From: Piscirickettsiaceae bacterium | Lineage (GTDB): Bacteria > Pseudomonadota > Gammaproteobacteria > PS1 > Pseudothioglobaceae | Direction of reading: 5' to 3' | Assembly: GCA_012963565.1 (NCBI GenBank) | Contig: DTVJ01000146.1 | Coordinates: forward strand, 1-6,718 | Length of the DNA: 6,718 nucleotides | In this document: positions 1 to 5,890 of the stretch, one piece after another | Numbering within the stretch: the stretch's first letter is position 1 | How the letters are laid out: every line of letters begins with the position of its first letter | Notes under the pieces: model-generated | Database searches by the model: none | The model's input: the letters and a program-made list of their open reading frames with translations, nothing else | What the model was told of the DNA's origin: nothing | Translations under genes and position numbers: made by a program

Positions 1-110
1 AAAATGCACTACGCTACGGAAGTGAAATGGGTGAAGGTAAATGGTTACCAAGGGCGGCGTTTAGATCGAATCGTTACACGACTAATTGGGATGAGTTGTT
101 AAGTGTGTGA
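1..110 (+). CDS. 3' end of an unidentified gene (partial)
   Basis: The plus strand is open from the window edge to a TGA at 108-110 in the frame beginning at position 3. The last 35 residues include the stretch GEGKWLPRAAF and end in NWDELLSV. All three minus-strand frames are broken here, so a plus-strand gene end is the best reading. A second plus-strand frame, beginning at position 1, is also open until a TAA at 100-102. I prefer the frame at 3 because its composition (aromatic, acidic and glycine residues in a soluble-looking mix) is more protein-like, but this is a judgement. I do not recognise the family. The 88 bp between this stop and the next start contain a promoter, so the next gene is probably transcribed separately. 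Confidence 0.4.
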   Translation, partial: NALRYGSEMGEGKWLPRAAFRSNRYTTNWDELLSV

Positions 111-138
111 ATGATAGGAATTATTAATTTCTTTTGTA

Positions 139-167
139 TTGTCTCGGCCTACAATGAGGCGTATAGT
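139..167 (+). promoter_or_regulatory. Putative sigma70-type promoter for the small secreted-protein gene
   Basis: A -35-like TTGTCT (139-144) and a -10-like TATAGT (162-167) are separated by exactly 17 bp. This predicts a transcript starting near 174 and a leader of about 25 nt before the ATG at 199. The spacer contains a short inverted repeat, GCCT (147-150) and AGGC (157-160), which is too short to call an operator on its own. The hexamers each match consensus at four or five of six positions. The call is inferred from sequence only. Confidence 0.4.
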
Positions 168-186
168 TAAGGTAGGTCATTAATAA

Positions 187-194
187 AGAGGAGG
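187..194 (+). promoter_or_regulatory. Strong Shine-Dalgarno sequence
   Basis: AGAGGAGG ends 4 nt before the ATG at 199. It is the strongest ribosome binding site among the genes here, which supports the small gene being real and well translated, and it fixes its start. Confidence 0.65.
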
Positions 195-198
195 CAGT

Positions 199-444
199 AT
201 GAAGTTTAAAAGTATAGCGGTGGCTGTCGCGGCAACAATGTCAACAGCCGGTACATCTATGGCAGCACAATCGTGGGCTAAGGACTATGCCCAGTCGGTG
301 CACACGCAAGCAAAGATTGGTACCCAAATCACACAGCCATGGCATAAAGGTTATCAACAAGAGATTCAGCCTTGGTCTAAGTTAAATAGTCGTGGATTTA
401 AGGGTATGACTAGAATGTATAACCACGGTATAAAAAGAGTATAA
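199..444 (+). CDS. Small secreted basic protein with five 11-residue repeats, function unknown
   Basis: This 81-residue protein has a typical Sec signal peptide: a basic start (MKFK), an Ala/Val-rich core, and a likely signal peptidase I cleavage after SMA at residue 22 or one residue later. From residue 24 to 78 the chain divides without gaps into five 11-residue units (24-34, 35-45, 46-56, 57-67, 68-78). Position 5 is always basic (K28, K39, K50, K61, R72), position 3 is W, Q, W, W, M, and the last position is usually hydrophobic. Units 1, 3 and 4 begin QSWAK, QPWHK and QPWSK. The mature protein is strongly cationic (about nine Lys/Arg against two acidic residues) and has no cysteine. An 11-residue period suits an amphipathic helix that could lie on membrane, cell wall or polyanion, but this is inference. 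A promoter, a strong ribosome binding site and flanking gaps suggest a single-gene unit. I do not recognise the family. Confidence 0.75.
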   Translation: MKFKSIAVAVAATMSTAGTSMAAQSWAKDYAQSVHTQAKIGTQITQPWHKGYQQEIQPWSKLNSRGFKGMTRMYNHGIKRV

Positions 445-582
445 GAAACTTTTGAATTGTTAGTCTGAAATGATAAAGTGGTTTGAATTATGAATGTGAC
501 GTAGTATTTTTAATTTGACTGCTATTGGGTTTTTGACAATTAGAAAAGTTCATACACCAACAAAATTCCCTATGGTGATTAT

Positions 583-2184
583 ATGGATAAAGTTAATGTT
601 GAACAGCAGTTATTAGATCCAAATGCCTATCCTGATAAAGTTGATAAGGTTGAGCATGTTGAAACTCATATATCTCATATTTTCTTAGCTGGTGCGTTCG
701 CTTATAAAATTAAAAAACCACTTAATCTAGGTTTTTTGGATTTCTCGACACTCCAAAAGCGCAAGTTCTTTTGCGAGGAAGAGGTGCGTCTTAACTCAAG
801 GCTTGCTCGTGATATTTATATAGATGTTGTGCCCATTACTATAAATAATGGACGTGCTCTTGTCCTTGATAATCAAATCGACAAACAACAGGATATTATT
901 GAATACGCTGTACGTATGCATCGATTTGATCGGAAGATGGAGTTGGATACATTATTAGAACAAAAAGACAGTAATCTTTGGAGAGATGAGTGGATTGATG
1001 AATTGACTTCATGTGTAGCAGAGTTCCATAGGAATTCAGCAGTGGCTAGCGTTGAATCTGGATATGGTGGCGCAGATATAATTCTTTCATTTGCTCTTGA
1101 GAACTTTATTCAAATCAAGCAACAATTGAAAGATCAGGACATTGTTGAATATTCCGAGCAACTACAGCAGTGGACTCAGTCAAAATGGCAGAATTTACTT
1201 GATGAGATAGAGTCGAGGCTCAAAGGTGGATTTATTCGAGAATGTCATGGTGACATGCATTTAGCGAATATGGTGCACTGGAAAGGAAAGGTGCAAATCT
1301 TTGATGGTATTGAGTTTAATGTCAACCTTCGTTGGATTGATGTTATGAGCGAGATAGCATTTCTGATTATGGATTTGGAAAGTCGAGGGAAGTCAGGACT
1401 TGCTTGGCGTTTTTTAAATGGATATCTATATTTAAGTGGAGATTATAAGGGATTAAAGTTGTTGAATTTTTATCGTACTTACCGTGCTGCTGTTCGCGCC
1501 AAGGTGGCAGCTCTTCGATATTCTCAATTAAGTGATGTCAAACATAAGAGTCTTGCCTTAGCTGAAGTAGATAATTATTTAGAATTAGCAAGTTGTTATA
1601 CTAAGCCTATTCAGGTAAGTGTAATTATGCTTCATGGATTATCAGGTAGTGGTAAGAGCTCTCTTGCTGTTCGCCTTTCGGAATTATTAATGGCGGTTCG
1701 TATTAGTTCTGACGTTGAAAGAAAACGTTTGTTTGGTTTATTCCATGGTATTTCTAAGCCACCATTACAGGGACAAATGTACACTGAGGAAGCGAATAAA
1801 GCTACCTATGGACGATTACTAGACCTAACCAGAACGATCATTAAAGATGGATATTCTGTTGTGATTGATGCAACTTTTATCAAAGCACAAGAGCGCTCTA
1901 AATTTTATCAAGCCTTTGATAAAAAAAATCTACCACTTGTTGTTATTGATTTACAAGTTGATGAAGACGAACTTCGTAGGCGTGTTCGAAAAAGAACAGG
2001 TGAGAAGGGCAATGTTTCAGATGCAGATACCAGTGTTTTGGAAAAACAACTCCACTATCCAGAGCCAATTACAAAGAGTGAGCAAGCAAATGTATTACGT
2101 ATAGATGCAAATACCTTTCCAGACCCAAAAGAGGTTGCAAGCGAAGTTCGCACTATGATTAATACAATAGATAAAACATATTAA
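583..2184 (+). CDS. Fusion of an aminoglycoside-phosphotransferase-like kinase and a P-loop (AAA/zeta-toxin-like) kinase
   Basis: This 533-residue cytoplasmic protein joins two phosphotransferase folds. The N-terminal half (about residues 1-335) is protein-kinase-like, of the APH/choline-kinase type. AYKIKK (40-45) carries a candidate ATP-binding lysine, ECHGDMHLANM (220-230) is the HGDxHxxN catalytic loop with D224 and N229, and IFDGIEF (239-245) supplies the metal-binding aspartate D241. The C-terminal half (about 345-533) is a P-loop kinase with Walker A GLSGSGKSS (352-360), a strand ending VIDATF (427-432) and an arginine-rich lid, RRRVRKR (465-471). Key residues of both domains are intact, so both may be active. 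The arrangement matches proteins usually annotated as bifunctional aminoglycoside phosphotransferase/ATP-binding protein (COG2187 plus COG0645). Their substrate is, to my knowledge, not established, and antibiotic resistance should not be assumed. The sequence GGTGAT (575-579 region) just before the ATG is a weak ribosome binding site. It is the first gene of the five-gene run, with 54 bp to the next. Confidence 0.85.
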   Translation: MDKVNVEQQLLDPNAYPDKVDKVEHVETHISHIFLAGAFAYKIKKPLNLGFLDFSTLQKRKFFCEEEVRLNSRLARDIYIDVVPITINNGRALVLDNQIDKQQDIIEYAVRMHRFDRKMELDTLLEQKDSNLWRDEWIDELTSCVAEFHRNSAVASVESGYGGADIILSFALENFIQIKQQLKDQDIVEYSEQLQQWTQSKWQNLLDEIESRLKGGFIRECHGDMHLANMVHWKGKVQIFDGIEFNVNLRWIDVMSEIAFLIMDLESRGKSGLAWRFLNGYLYLSGDYKGLKLLNFYRTYRAAVRAKVAALRYSQLSDVKHKSLALAEVDNYLELASCYTKPIQVSVIMLHGLSGSGKSSLAVRLSELLMAVRISSDVERKRLFGLFHGISKPPLQGQMYTEEANKATYGRLLDLTRTIIKDGYSVVIDATFIKAQERSKFYQAFDKKNLPLVVIDLQVDEDELRRRVRKRTGEKGNVSDADTSVLEKQLHYPEPITKSEQANVLRIDANTFPDPKEVASEVRTMINTIDKTY

Positions 2185-2225
2185 TACATAGGTAGTGGAG
2201 TAGAATTATAAGAAACCAACTAAAC

Positions 2226-2232
2226 AAAGGAG
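2226..2232 (+). promoter_or_regulatory. Shine-Dalgarno sequence of the DUF2892 gene
   Basis: AAAGGAG lies 6 nt upstream of the ATG at 2239, an ideal spacing. It supports this 61-codon reading frame as a real gene. Confidence 0.6.
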
Positions 2233-2238
2233 TACCAA

Positions 2239-2424
2239 ATGAAAAGCAATTTAGGTAGCACAGATAAGATTATTAGAGCGATTCTTGGAGTTGCTATTAT
2301 TGGCGCAGGTGTTTATTTAAACTCATGGTGGGGACTGGTCGGAATTGTACTAATTTCTGAAGTGTTGATAAGTTGGTGCCCTGCGTATGCAGTGTTTGGT
2401 GTATCAACATCTACGAAAGAGTAG
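2239..2424 (+). CDS. DUF2892 (YgaP-type) small inner-membrane protein
   Basis: This 61-residue protein has the hallmarks of the DUF2892 family. An N-terminal stretch GSTDKIIRAILG (6-17) resembles the family's conserved lead-in to the first helix. Two hydrophobic segments follow (about 11-27 and 31-46), then the short signature WCPAYAVFG (46-54) with a single cysteine, C47. It is predicted to be a helical hairpin in the inner membrane. Family members occur alone or fused to rhodanese domains, as in E. coli YgaP, and the molecular role of stand-alone members is not established. It has a good ribosome binding site and sits 54 bp after the kinase fusion and 48 bp before the sugar dehydrogenase, so it is probably co-transcribed. 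A function in sulfur or redox chemistry would be a guess from the YgaP link only. Confidence 0.85.
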   Translation: MKSNLGSTDKIIRAILGVAIIGAGVYLNSWWGLVGIVLISEVLISWCPAYAVFGVSTSTKE

Positions 2425-2440
2425 TGGTTATTTTTTGTTG

Positions 2441-2469
2441 AGTTTAAAAGATTTTTTTAACTATTTTTT
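2441..2469 (+). terminator. Possible weak AT-rich hairpin with U-tract before the PQQ dehydrogenase gene
   Basis: AGTT (2441-2444) can pair with AACT (2459-2462), and AAAA (2446-2449) with TTTT (2454-2457), across one T-T mismatch. The hairpin is followed directly by ATTTTTT (2463-2469), three bases before the next start codon. The shape is that of a weak intrinsic terminator or attenuator. The stem has a single G-C pair, so it may simply reflect local AT richness. Confidence 0.2.
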
Positions 2470-2472
2470 ACT

Positions 2473-3573
2473 ATGTCTATTAGAATTTTTTTCACTTCTT
2501 TGCTTATTCTTTTTCTCTCTTCGGTTGTTTCTGCTACAACCTATCAGCTTAGGCAAGTTGGGTCTGACTTAGGCATACCTTGGGGTATGGTTTTCATTTC
2601 AGATAATGAGATATTATTTACCGAGAGAGCGGGAAAGGCGGGCATACTCAATACACAGTCTGGCAAGGTTGTATATTTGACAGGAGTGCCAAAAGTAGTG
2701 GCACAAAGTCAGGGTGGCTTGTTAGATGTAGCTAAAGCACCTGATTATATTCAGGGTGATTGGATTTATTTTACCTATAGTAAGTCACTTCAAGGTCAAG
2801 GTGTCACCACATTAGCTAGAGCACATTTGAATGGCAGTACATTACAAGACTGGGATGATTTATTGTTAACACACTCTGGCACTGAGACAAATGTCCATTA
2901 TGGCAGTCGGATCGCCTTTGATGATAATGGGTATATTTATTTTTCCATTGGCGATCGTGGTATTAGAGAAAATGCCCAGGATTTAACCTTGCATGCGGGG
3001 TCTATTTTAAGACTCAAACGTGATGGCAATATTCCAATAGATAATCCTTTTGTTGATACAGCCAATGCTTTACCTGAAATTTGGAGTTATGGTCATCGTA
3101 ATCCGCAAGGATTGGCTTGGGATAATGATAACAAACGCCTGTGGTCAATTGAGCATGGACCTAGGGGTGGTGATGAAATTAATTTAATAGAGAAAGGTAA
3201 GAATTATGGTTGGCCAATCATCTCTTACGGTAAAGAATATTGGGGGCCAGTCTCTGTAGGTGAAGGCACTCAAAAAGCAGGCATGGAGCAACCTGTTAAA
3301 TATTATGTACCCTCTATTGCACCGGGCAGTTTACTGTATTACACCGGTGATGCTTTTCCAGAATGGCAGGGTGATTTGTTAGCCGGTGCTTTAAAACTTC
3401 GCCATCTTAATAGAATCAAGTTGAATGAGCAAGGCGAGGCAATTGCAGAAGAGCGCTTACTAGAAGATCTTAATCAGCGTATTAGGGCACTTGTTCAAAG
3501 CCCAGAGGGTTGGGTTTATTTTTCAACAGACCGTGGTAATATCTACGTCTTGACGCCAAATAAATTGAATTAA
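2473..3573 (+). CDS. Secreted PQQ-dependent aldose (sugar) dehydrogenase, Asd/YliI family
   Basis: This 366-residue protein is close in length to E. coli YliI/Asd (371). It begins with a Sec signal peptide (about 1-21, cleavage near VVSA|TT), then forms the six-bladed propeller of soluble glucose dehydrogenase relatives. Such enzymes oxidise aldose sugars to lactones in the periplasm with PQQ and calcium. Recognisable sites are H142 in VHYGSR (catalytic base position), R209-N210 in HRNPQGL (PQQ contacts), EHGPRGGDEIN (227-237, calcium/PQQ loop), K308 in ALKLR, and R336/R338 in RIRAL, matching the paired arginines of soluble glucose dehydrogenase. These equivalences come from family knowledge aligned by eye. 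All appear intact, so an active enzyme is likely. The physiological substrate cannot be read from sequence. No PQQ biosynthesis gene is in the window. No Shine-Dalgarno sequence is visible before the ATG, but the signal peptide supports this start. Confidence 0.9.
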   Translation: MSIRIFFTSLLILFLSSVVSATTYQLRQVGSDLGIPWGMVFISDNEILFTERAGKAGILNTQSGKVVYLTGVPKVVAQSQGGLLDVAKAPDYIQGDWIYFTYSKSLQGQGVTTLARAHLNGSTLQDWDDLLLTHSGTETNVHYGSRIAFDDNGYIYFSIGDRGIRENAQDLTLHAGSILRLKRDGNIPIDNPFVDTANALPEIWSYGHRNPQGLAWDNDNKRLWSIEHGPRGGDEINLIEKGKNYGWPIISYGKEYWGPVSVGEGTQKAGMEQPVKYYVPSIAPGSLLYYTGDAFPEWQGDLLAGALKLRHLNRIKLNEQGEAIAEERLLEDLNQRIRALVQSPEGWVYFSTDRGNIYVLTPNKLN

Positions 3574-3619
3574 TAAGGTTCATGTCGCATAACTACATCG
3601 ATGGAGTATAGTTAATCGT

Positions 3620-4246
3620 ATGAAGAAGGCTACTTTATTTAAGAAATTACAAAAAAATAAGCTGATCAAGGACGATAAAGTACTTCAGGCATTTCAGGCG
3701 GTATCTCGAGAAATGTTTGTACTTGAAGACTCCATAGAACAAGCCTATTATGATGGTCCATTGAGTATTGGTTATAGGCAAACAATCAGTCAACCAACTA
3801 CAGTATTAACGATGGTTGATGCATTGGAGCTTAAGAAAACGGATAAAGTACTAGAAATTGGGTCTGGTAGTGGCTATGAGGCGGCAATTTTAAGTCAACT
3901 ATCTCATCAAGTTTATTCAGTCGAAATTGTGCCAGAGTTAGTAACCTTTGCAAAAACAAATTTAAGCAAAGCTAAGATAAATAATGTTGAAGTAATACAA
4001 TGGGATGGTGGCTTAGGATACGATAAACAGGCGCCATATGACAAGATTGTTGTTTCTGCTGCTTGTGACAAGATTCCTAAGGCTTTGATTGATCAGCTAG
4101 TAGAAGGCGGTATTTTAGTTGCTCCCGTTGGCGCTGCATATACGCAAAAAATGATTAAAGGTGTTAAGCACAATGAAGAATTAGAAGAAACTTATATGGG
4201 TGATTATATTTTTGTTCCATTAACAGGTGAGTTTGGAAAAGCGTAG
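3620..4246 (+). CDS. pcm: Protein-L-isoaspartate O-methyltransferase
   Basis: This cytoplasmic repair enzyme uses S-adenosylmethionine to methylate isoaspartyl residues in damaged proteins so that they can revert to aspartate. The 208-residue length equals that of E. coli Pcm. Family features in order are the N-terminal AFQAVSREMFV (24-34), AYYDGPLSIG (42-51), the QTISQP loop (54-59) containing the conserved serine S57, SAM-binding motif I VLEIGSGSGYE (77-87), the ribose-binding acidic residue E102, WDGGLGY (128-134), the PVG turn (169-171) and the C-terminal FVPL (198-201). One oddity is arginine (R53) where most relatives have glycine just before QTISQP. The only purine-rich site, GGAG (3603-3606), is 13 nt from the ATG, which is long, but no better in-frame start exists. 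It lies 46 bp after the dehydrogenase and 30 bp before the epimerase-like gene. The family assignment is firm; activity is inferred. Confidence 0.9.
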   Translation: MKKATLFKKLQKNKLIKDDKVLQAFQAVSREMFVLEDSIEQAYYDGPLSIGYRQTISQPTTVLTMVDALELKKTDKVLEIGSGSGYEAAILSQLSHQVYSVEIVPELVTFAKTNLSKAKINNVEVIQWDGGLGYDKQAPYDKIVVSAACDKIPKALIDQLVEGGILVAPVGAAYTQKMIKGVKHNEELEETYMGDYIFVPLTGEFGKA

Positions 4247-4267
4247 TAAAGTGTTTGTGAATTTGTT

Positions 4268-4272
4268 GGAGG
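4268..4272 (+). promoter_or_regulatory. Shine-Dalgarno sequence that decides between two adjacent ATG codons
   Basis: GGAGG ends one base before the ATG at 4274 and four bases before the ATG at 4277. The second spacing is workable and the first is too short. Starting at 4277 also gives an N terminus (MKILILGGTG) of the usual family form. Confidence 0.55.
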
Positions 4273-4276
4273 CATG

Positions 4277-5134
4277 ATGAAGATCTTAATCTTGGGTGGT
4301 ACAGGGCTGATTGGTGGTGCATTAGAGCGACACCTATCTACTGATCATGAAGTTGAATGTGTTGGTCGATCGGCCTTTGTTAGTCAGGATGTTTTGAACA
4401 AACTAGTACAAGATAGAGATTTAATTATTAAGCTATCTGGTGCCAATATTGTTAAGCGCTGGAATTCAGCCTATAAACAAGAAATTTGGGATAGTCGGAT
4501 TGTAACGGGTAAGCAGTTAAAGACCTCTCTTGATTTGTTAAAAAGTAAACCACGTATTATTTGTGCTTCAGCGGTTGGATTTTATCCTGAATCTTCATGT
4601 GATAAACCTTTCGATGAATCCTATAAACATCCAGGCACTGGGTTTTTATCTGACCTGGTCGTTGCTTGGGAAAAACACTCAAAGAACCTTTCCAAGGATG
4701 TTTTAATATTTAGATTTGGGGTCGTGTTATCAGTTAAAGGGGGTGCACTTAGCCAGATGCTGTTACCGTTCAAATTGGGGTTTGGTGGTCCAGTAGCCGG
4801 TGGAAAGCAGTGTTTTTCATGGGTCCATGTGGATGATTTGCTTAAGGCATTTTCTTATGCTATTGAGCATCCAGATTTACAAGGTGTGTTTAACTTAACC
4901 TCTCCAAATCCAGTGACACAAGGTCAATTTGGCAAAACTCTAGCAAGCTTGTTACACAGACCTTTTTTATTGCCATTATTCAAATGGCAGATTAAATTAT
5001 TATTTGGTGAGGGCTCTCAGGTGTTAACACAGGGTGTATCAGTAATTCCTACAAAATTACTACAATTAGGCTTTAAATTTGATTACGCAGAGGTCAGATC
5101 AGCATTGAAAGATGTCATTAACAACAAAAAATAA
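4277..5134 (+). CDS. TIGR01777 family epimerase-like SDR (YfcH/SulA type)
   Basis: This 285-residue cytoplasmic protein is an extended short-chain dehydrogenase/reductase-like protein of the TIGR01777 family. The N terminus has the Rossmann nucleotide-binding loop GGTGLIGG (7-14). Other family marks are LSGANIVKRW (53-62), SAVGFYP (98-104), RFGVVLSVKGGAL (146-158), SWVHVDDL (181-188) and a C-terminal region of DUF1731 type (about 235-280, ending in GFKFDY...AL). The length fits the family's usual size of about 290-300. Members probably bind NAD(P), but the reaction and substrate are unknown; names such as cell division inhibitor SulA homologue are historical. I start it at the second of two adjacent ATGs because of the ribosome binding site. 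It is the last gene of the run and its stop codon lies inside an AT palindrome. Confidence 0.85.
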   Translation: MKILILGGTGLIGGALERHLSTDHEVECVGRSAFVSQDVLNKLVQDRDLIIKLSGANIVKRWNSAYKQEIWDSRIVTGKQLKTSLDLLKSKPRIICASAVGFYPESSCDKPFDESYKHPGTGFLSDLVVAWEKHSKNLSKDVLIFRFGVVLSVKGGALSQMLLPFKLGFGGPVAGGKQCFSWVHVDDLLKAFSYAIEHPDLQGVFNLTSPNPVTQGQFGKTLASLLHRPFLLPLFKWQIKLLFGEGSQVLTQGVSVIPTKLLQLGFKFDYAEVRSALKDVINNKK

Positions 5135-5149
5135 TATTAATTATTTTTT
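5126..5149. terminator. All-AT palindrome between convergent genes, possible bidirectional terminator
   Basis: AAAAAATAAT (5126-5135) and ATTATTTTTT (5140-5149) are perfect 10-base inverted arms around ATTA. Read on either strand the structure ends in a run of six T. It overlaps the TAA of the epimerase-like gene (5132-5134) and lies just past the end of the convergent peroxiredoxin gene (5154). The stem has no G-C pair, so termination would be weak, but position and symmetry fit that role. Confidence 0.4.
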
Positions 5150-5153
5150 AAAT

Positions 5154-5678
5154 CTATTGCAAAGCAGATAAATCTTTAAGCACCTCTTGGACATGAGTTT
5201 GTGGATCTACCCCTTTATAAATCTTAACAATATTGCCGGCTGGATTAACAATAAAGCTGTTTCTTTTGGCAAATTTTACAATCCAATAATCTGCTAAAGA
5301 ATCATACTGTTTGGCCACTTTCCCACCTGGATCAGATAGGATTGAAAAAGGTAGTTTATTTTTTTTAGAGAACTGTTGATGTGATTCCACATCGTCTAGA
5401 CTAATGCCAAATACAATCGCACGTTTGGCAACAATATGATTGATTGCATCACGGAAACTACAGGCCTCTGTCGTGCATCCTGGTGTGTCGTCTTTAGGAT
5501 AAAAATACAAGACCACCCATTGACCTTGATAATCACCTAGAGTGTGCTGAGTATTGTGTTGATCAATTAAAGTGAAATTCGGCGCACTCTGGCCTAATTG
5601 GATAGAGGCCTGTGATTGAGAGAATAAGGCAAATAGGCTGAACATAACTATTATTTTTTTAATAAAGGTAAGAGACAT
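5154..5678 (-). CDS. Secreted Bcp/PrxQ-type peroxiredoxin
   Basis: This 174-residue thiol peroxidase reduces hydrogen peroxide and organic hydroperoxides. A Sec signal peptide covers about residues 1-24 (basic IKK, hydrophobic core, SQA cleavage), so the enzyme should act outside the cytoplasm, unlike classical cytoplasmic Bcp. The mature domain starts LGQSAPNFTL (28-37). The active site fits the PxxxTxxC pattern: P61, T65 and peroxidatic C68 within PKDDTPGC. A second cysteine, C73, follows five residues later, the spacing of the resolving cysteine in E. coli Bcp. R139 before SFIV corresponds to the conserved active-site arginine. All key residues are present. No ribosome binding site is visible; a perfect inverted repeat ends 8 nt before the ATG. 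The gene is convergent with the epimerase-like gene and divergent from the DUF411 gene. The periplasmic reductant cannot be told from the window. Confidence 0.9.
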   Translation of the reverse strand: MSLTFIKKIIVMFSLFALFSQSQASIQLGQSAPNFTLIDQHNTQHTLGDYQGQWVVLYFYPKDDTPGCTTEACSFRDAINHIVAKRAIVFGISLDDVESHQQFSKKNKLPFSILSDPGGKVAKQYDSLADYWIVKFAKRNSFIVNPAGNIVKIYKGVDPQTHVQEVLKDLSALQ

Positions 5679-5686
5679 AACAATTT

Positions 5687-5712
5687 AAGTATTAACGATT
5701 ATGTTAATACTT
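5687..5712. repeat. Perfect 10-bp inverted repeat just upstream of the peroxiredoxin gene
   Basis: AAGTATTAAC (5687-5696) and GTTAATACTT (5703-5712) are exact reverse complements separated by the 6 nt GATTAT. The repeat ends 8 nt before the peroxiredoxin start codon on the minus strand. It occupies the place where a ribosome binding site or the start of the leader would be. It could be an operator for a dimeric regulator, or a leader hairpin controlling translation. I cannot match it to a known regulator's site. Confidence 0.6.
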
Positions 5713-5765
5713 TAGCATATTATTTACCAGTAGTCTTGGTGACGTTTCCAAATGCACTAATGAGA

Positions 5766-5794
5766 TTGAATTAATTAACAAGCGTTTTAACAAT
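5766..5794 (+). promoter_or_regulatory. Weak candidate promoter for the DUF411 gene
   Basis: TTGAAT (5766-5771) and AACAAT (5789-5794) are 17 bp apart, each with a partial consensus match. Transcription would start near 5801, giving a leader of about 90 nt before the preferred start at 5891. The leader would then include the inverted repeat at 5842-5858. AT-rich sequence gives such matches easily, so confidence is low. Confidence 0.2.
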
Positions 5795-5841
5795 GCAATG
5801 CGATTAGACCATTTCTTATACCCCCCATATCTTATTTTTCT

Positions 5842-5858
5842 ACCTATTCTAAATAGGT
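5842..5858. repeat. 17-bp operator-like palindrome upstream of the DUF411 gene
   Basis: ACCTATT (5842-5848) and AATAGGT (5852-5858) are exact inverted arms around the 3 nt CTA. The palindrome ends 32 bp before the ATG at 5891. If that start is right, the site lies in the control region rather than in coding sequence. Size and symmetry suit a homodimeric regulator, or a small leader hairpin. A second AT-only palindrome, TATTTA and TAAATA (5866-5882), follows but is less notable in this base composition. Confidence 0.45.
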
Positions 5859-5890
5859 TAAAATTTATTTATTTTATAAATACATATAGC

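Noticed and set aside
1..102. Alternative plus-strand frame open from position 1 to a TAA at 100-102
   Set aside because: It overlaps the frame ending at 110 and reads as a less protein-like sequence. Only one of the two can be real, though the choice is not certain.
451..489. TTTGAATT occurs twice (451-458 and 482-489) in the gap before the kinase fusion
   Set aside because: An 8-base AT-rich repeat in a short AT-rich gap is easily due to chance, and nothing around it is symmetrical.
533..538. Perfect -35 hexamer TTGACA about 45 bp upstream of the kinase-fusion gene
   Set aside because: With 15-19 bp spacing no acceptable -10 hexamer follows (the 17-bp position reads ACCAAC). A promoter is likely somewhere in 445-582, but I cannot place it.
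1865..2104. 79-codon plus-strand reading frame inside the kinase-fusion gene
   Set aside because: It lies wholly within the P-loop kinase domain in another frame and has no family features. It is a shadow of the real gene.
583..2184. Reading the APH-like domain as an antibiotic resistance gene
   Set aside because: The kinase fold is shared with many non-resistance enzymes, the domain is fused to a P-loop kinase, and no mobile element or other resistance gene is nearby.
2387..2572. 61-codon reading frame spanning the end of the DUF2892 gene and the start of the dehydrogenase gene
   Set aside because: It overlaps two well-supported genes in another frame. Its Phe/Leu-rich sequence comes from the T-rich gap and the signal-peptide codons.
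5730..5742. Short ACCA/TGGT inverted repeat in the peroxiredoxin/DUF411 gap
   Set aside because: Four-base arms are too short to stand out from chance.
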